From positions 2,587,594 to 2,651,593 of the forward strand of contig NZ_CP069349.1 in the NCBI RefSeq assembly GCF_021497505.1: a stretch of DNA of 64,000 nt, given 5' to 3'. This document shows, in pieces, positions 61,721 to 64,000 of the stretch. Below the pieces are notes generated by a model. It searched no databases, was not told the DNA's origin, and saw only the letters and a program-made list of their open reading frames with translations. This stretch comes from Turicibacter sp. TJ11 (GTDB lineage Bacteria > Bacillota_I > Bacilli_A > MOL361 > Turicibacteraceae). A program made the translations under genes and the position numbers. The first letter of the stretch is position 1; every line of letters begins with the position of its first letter.

Positions 61721-62074
61721 ATGAATATTTTGATTTATCCTAAATGCTCAACATGTAAAAAAGCAATAAACTGGTTAGAGACTCACGGAGTCAAAGCGAA
61801 CGTTAGACATATTGTGGAACAACCATTATCGAAAGAAGAAATTAAACAACTACACCTACAATCAGGTGAACCTATTAAAAAGTTTTTTAATACGAGTGGA
61901 ATGAAATATCGTGAGTTAAATCTAAAAGATAAAATTCCAACAATGAGTGAAGAAGAATGCTATGAGTTACTAGCAAGTGATGGAATGTTAGTCAAACGTC
62001 CACTAGCTTACAATGATGAACAAGTAACTCTTGGTTTTAAAGAGGCGGTTTACGAAACATCATGGAAAAAATAA
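61721..62074 (+). CDS. Spx/ArsC-family thioredoxin-fold protein
   Basis: A 117-aa protein of the ArsC/Spx/YffB group: CSTCKKAINWL (a CxxC near residue 9), DUF-typical RHIVEQPLSKEEI, KKFFNTSGMKYRELNLKDK and VKRPL. In Spx the CxxC is a redox switch acting on RNA polymerase; arsenate reductases use the first Cys. The sequence is closer to the YffB/Spx-like group without a diagnostic Arg/Gly contact for polymerase that I can confirm. It overlaps the next gene by 13 bases. Confidence 0.8.
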   Translation: MNILIYPKCSTCKKAINWLETHGVKANVRHIVEQPLSKEEIKQLHLQSGEPIKKFFNTSGMKYRELNLKDKIPTMSEEECYELLASDGMLVKRPLAYNDEQVTLGFKEAVYETSWKK

Positions 62075-62391
62075 TTCAAGAGTTAGTGACTGTCGACTAC
62101 ACACAGTTAAAAGAAATATGGAAGCAAGAACATTTAGTCATTACATTAGCTTATACACCTACGTGTGGAACTTGTCATGTTGCTAAAAAGATGCTAGAAG
62201 TCATTAAAGCAGCAATGCCTACGTTAGTTATCACTCAAATTAATTTAAATTATCATGCTGATTTAGCAAATGATTTTGAAATTATGTCAGTTCCTTGCAT
62301 TCTCATTCATTCTAAAGGGAGTTGTGAAGAAAAGATCTATGCTTTTGAATCGGTACCATATTTATATAAAAAAATAACTTCTTACCTTTAA
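62062..62391 (+). CDS. Thioredoxin-like protein
   Basis: A 109-aa thioredoxin-fold protein with the redox motif CGTC in AYTPTCGTCHVAKKML and the cis-Pro region MSVPCILI. It lacks a signal peptide, so it acts in the cytosol. It overlaps the Spx/ArsC-like gene, pointing to a redox-handling pair. The CGTC form differs from the classic CGPC and suggests a shifted redox potential. Confidence 0.85.
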   Translation: MEKIIQELVTVDYTQLKEIWKQEHLVITLAYTPTCGTCHVAKKMLEVIKAAMPTLVITQINLNYHADLANDFEIMSVPCILIHSKGSCEEKIYAFESVPYLYKKITSYL

Positions 62392-62470
62392 CCAATGATT
62401 AAAATTCATATTTATGGTAAAATAATACATTAATAGGGATAAAGCAGCGTAGGGAAAGAAGGGATGAGAG

Positions 62471-63007
62471 GTGAACTATCCGGAAGTTGGACAAACTGTT
62501 GAAATTCATAGCTACAAACATAATTCAAAAATTCATCGCATTTGGCACGAAACAACAATTTTAGACGTTTCAGATGATGTGATCATCGGTGCTAATAACA
62601 AAACCTTAGTGATTGAATCGGATGGAAGAACGTGGTATACGCGGGAACCAGCTGTTTGTTATTTCTTTACGAAGTACTGGTTTAACGTATTATGTATGCT
62701 TAGAAAAGACGGCGTATATTTTTATTGTAATTTGAGCTCTCCATTTGTCTATGATCAAGAGGCTATTAAATATATTGATTATGATTTAGATGTTAAAGTT
62801 TTTCCAAATTCAAGTTATAAAGTCTTGGATGAAGATGAATATAAAAGACATACTGTAGAAATGGAGTATTCTGAAGAAGTACAAGAAATTATTCATCAGC
62901 AATTAGACATTCTCATTCAGATGATTAATACAAGACGAGGACCATTTGCTCCTGGTTTTGCACAGCATTGGTACTACGTTTACAAAAATAGAATATTAAA
63001 AAGGTGA
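62471..63007 (+). CDS. DUF402 nucleoside tri-/diphosphate phosphatase (Ntdp-like)
   Basis: A 178-aa protein of the DUF402 fold, like Staphylococcus aureus Ntdp and Bacillus YgaC. Conserved YCNLSSPFVYD, IDYDLDVKV and DEDEYKRH hold the Asp/Tyr residues that bind Mg and phosphate. Homologues hydrolyse nucleoside di- and triphosphates. Translation probably starts at the GTG at 62471 (GAGAGGTGAACTATC), with SD-like GAAGGGATGAGAGG before it. The aminopeptidase gene follows after eight bases. Confidence 0.8.
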   Translation: MNYPEVGQTVEIHSYKHNSKIHRIWHETTILDVSDDVIIGANNKTLVIESDGRTWYTREPAVCYFFTKYWFNVLCMLRKDGVYFYCNLSSPFVYDQEAIKYIDYDLDVKVFPNSSYKVLDEDEYKRHTVEMEYSEEVQEIIHQQLDILIQMINTRRGPFAPGFAQHWYYVYKNRILKR

Positions 63008-63015
63008 GTGAAAAC

Positions 63016-64000
63016 ATGCGTGATCCAAGATTACAAAAACTAGCTAAAATGTTATTAGAATATTCAAATCAAGTAGAAGCGGGACAACATGTCCTAATCA
63101 AAGGGAATTATTCAGCTAAGCCATTAATGAAAGAGTTAATTAAACACACTTATACTATTGGAGCATATCCTCATATTGAGATTTTAGACGATGAACTTGG
63201 TCGTGAGTTATCATTAAAAAATACAGAAGAGCGTATGCAAAAGGTAACAGAATGGAATTTAGCCAAATACAAAGAGATTGATGCGTTTATTTCTGTTTAT
63301 GCTGATGAAAATGACGCAGAGTACAGTGATGTTCCAACAGATATTAGAGTCATGCAAGCGAGAGTTGGAAGACCTGTATCTAATTTAATTGTAAATACAA
63401 AGCAATGGGTATTATTAAACTATCCAACTAAAGCACTTGCGCAAAAAGCCAAAATGAGCTTAGAGCAATTTGAAGACTTTTTGTTAGATGTATGCTTAGT
63501 TGATTACTCAAAAATGAATGAAGCCATGAAAAATTTAAAATCATTAATGGAAAGAACCGATAAGGTTAGAATTACAGCTCCAGGAACAGATTTAACTTTC
63601 TCAATTAAAGGATTACAAGCTGTTCCTTGTGCAGGAGATTGTAATATTCCAGACGGAGAAGTTTTCACAGCACCTGTAAGAGAAAGTGTTAATGGAGTCA
63701 TTCAGTATAATACGCCAAGCCCATATCAAGGAACAGTCTTTAATAATGTTCGATTAGAATTTAAAGATGGAAAAATTATAAATGCAAGTGCAGACAATGA
63801 TCAGGATAAATTAAATGAAATTTTTAATACGGATGAAGGAGCGCGTTACGTTGGAGAGTTTGCGATCGGAGTCAATCCATTAATTAAACATCCAATGGGT
63901 GATATTTTATTTGATGAGAAAATAGATGGAAGTTTACACTTCACACCAGGACAAGCTTATGAGGGTGAAGCAGACAATGGAAATCGATCTGCTATTCATT
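63016..64000 (+). CDS. M29-family aminopeptidase, cut off at the window edge
   Basis: The first 328 residues of an M29 (thermophilic/AmpS-type) metallo-aminopeptidase, normally about 410 aa. It starts MRDPRLQKLAKMLLEYS, and has the metal-ligand region IPDGEVFTAPV (near residue 215) and the second ligand region VGEFAIGVNP (near 285), as well as SADNDQDKLNE. The frame is open to the last base of the window. The SD AAAGGTGAG precedes ATG 63016. It removes N-terminal amino acids from peptides in the cytoplasm. Confidence 0.9.
   Translation, partial: MRDPRLQKLAKMLLEYSNQVEAGQHVLIKGNYSAKPLMKELIKHTYTIGAYPHIEILDDELGRELSLKNTEERMQKVTEWNLAKYKEIDAFISVYADENDAEYSDVPTDIRVMQARVGRPVSNLIVNTKQWVLLNYPTKALAQKAKMSLEQFEDFLLDVCLVDYSKMNEAMKNLKSLMERTDKVRITAPGTDLTFSIKGLQAVPCAGDCNIPDGEVFTAPVRESVNGVIQYNTPSPYQGTVFNNVRLEFKDGKIINASADNDQDKLNEIFNTDEGARYVGEFAIGVNPLIKHPMGDILFDEKIDGSLHFTPGQAYEGEADNGNRSAIH

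Overview
The window comes from an AT-rich, endospore-forming Firmicute. It carries two alpha/beta small acid-soluble spore protein genes behind identical sigma-G-like promoters, a spore photoproduct lyase gene, a dTDP-rhamnose operon with an LCP wall-assembly gene, and a very large secreted M60-type (mucin-directed) metallopeptidase. The combination suggests a gut-living relative of Turicibacter. That placement is my inference; no rRNA gene is present to confirm it.

Bases 1 to about 28,030 are accessory DNA stacked against the 3' end of the tmRNA gene (ssrA, minus strand, 28030-28375). From left to right: an IetAS-type ATPase/subtilisin pair; an agr-type quorum-sensing locus (response regulator, histidine kinase, AgrD pheromone with a Ser instead of a Cys, AgrB) whose kinase gene is broken by an IS630-family element; a lactococcin-972-type bacteriocin with its membrane protein and ATPase; a duplicated agrB-tail/promoter block, carrying an IS4-type element, that drives a second small secreted protein; a five-gene ABC-2 transporter operon; and a module of radC, dpnD-like, a 122-aa gene and a DUF1643 gene that ends in a 14-bp copy of the ssrA 3' tip (20493-20506). 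A second cargo block and a second, decayed copy of the same module then run up to the real ssrA. This looks like two elements integrated one after another at the same site. No integrase gene is visible.

The second cargo block (20.5-26.2 kb) is the most novel part. It holds a divergent HTH/TPR regulator with a 44-aa secreted pheromone precursor (RRNPP-like pair), two identical 18-aa peptide genes ending CFMFC on a 90-bp tandem repeat, a related 10-aa peptide gene, a 787-aa protein that joins an E1/ThiF (MccB-like) adenylating domain to an M3-oligoendopeptidase-like domain whose HExxH has become HEIGQ, and an ABC exporter. I read it as a peptide-regulated pathway for a very small modified peptide.

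Bases 28.4-64 kb look like ordinary chromosome: a LysR-regulated enoate-reductase-type flavoenzyme with an MFS transporter, a VanZ-like protein, the glutamate synthase large subunit, the M60 peptidase behind a c-di-GMP-I riboswitch, an AI-2E-type permease, splB, a GH1 glycosidase, rmlACBD, an LCP protein, a U32 peptidase, a DUF421 membrane protein, a TtcA-like enzyme, the SASP genes, Spx/ArsC-like and thioredoxin-like proteins, a DUF402 nucleotide phosphatase, and the start of an M29 aminopeptidase that runs off the window.
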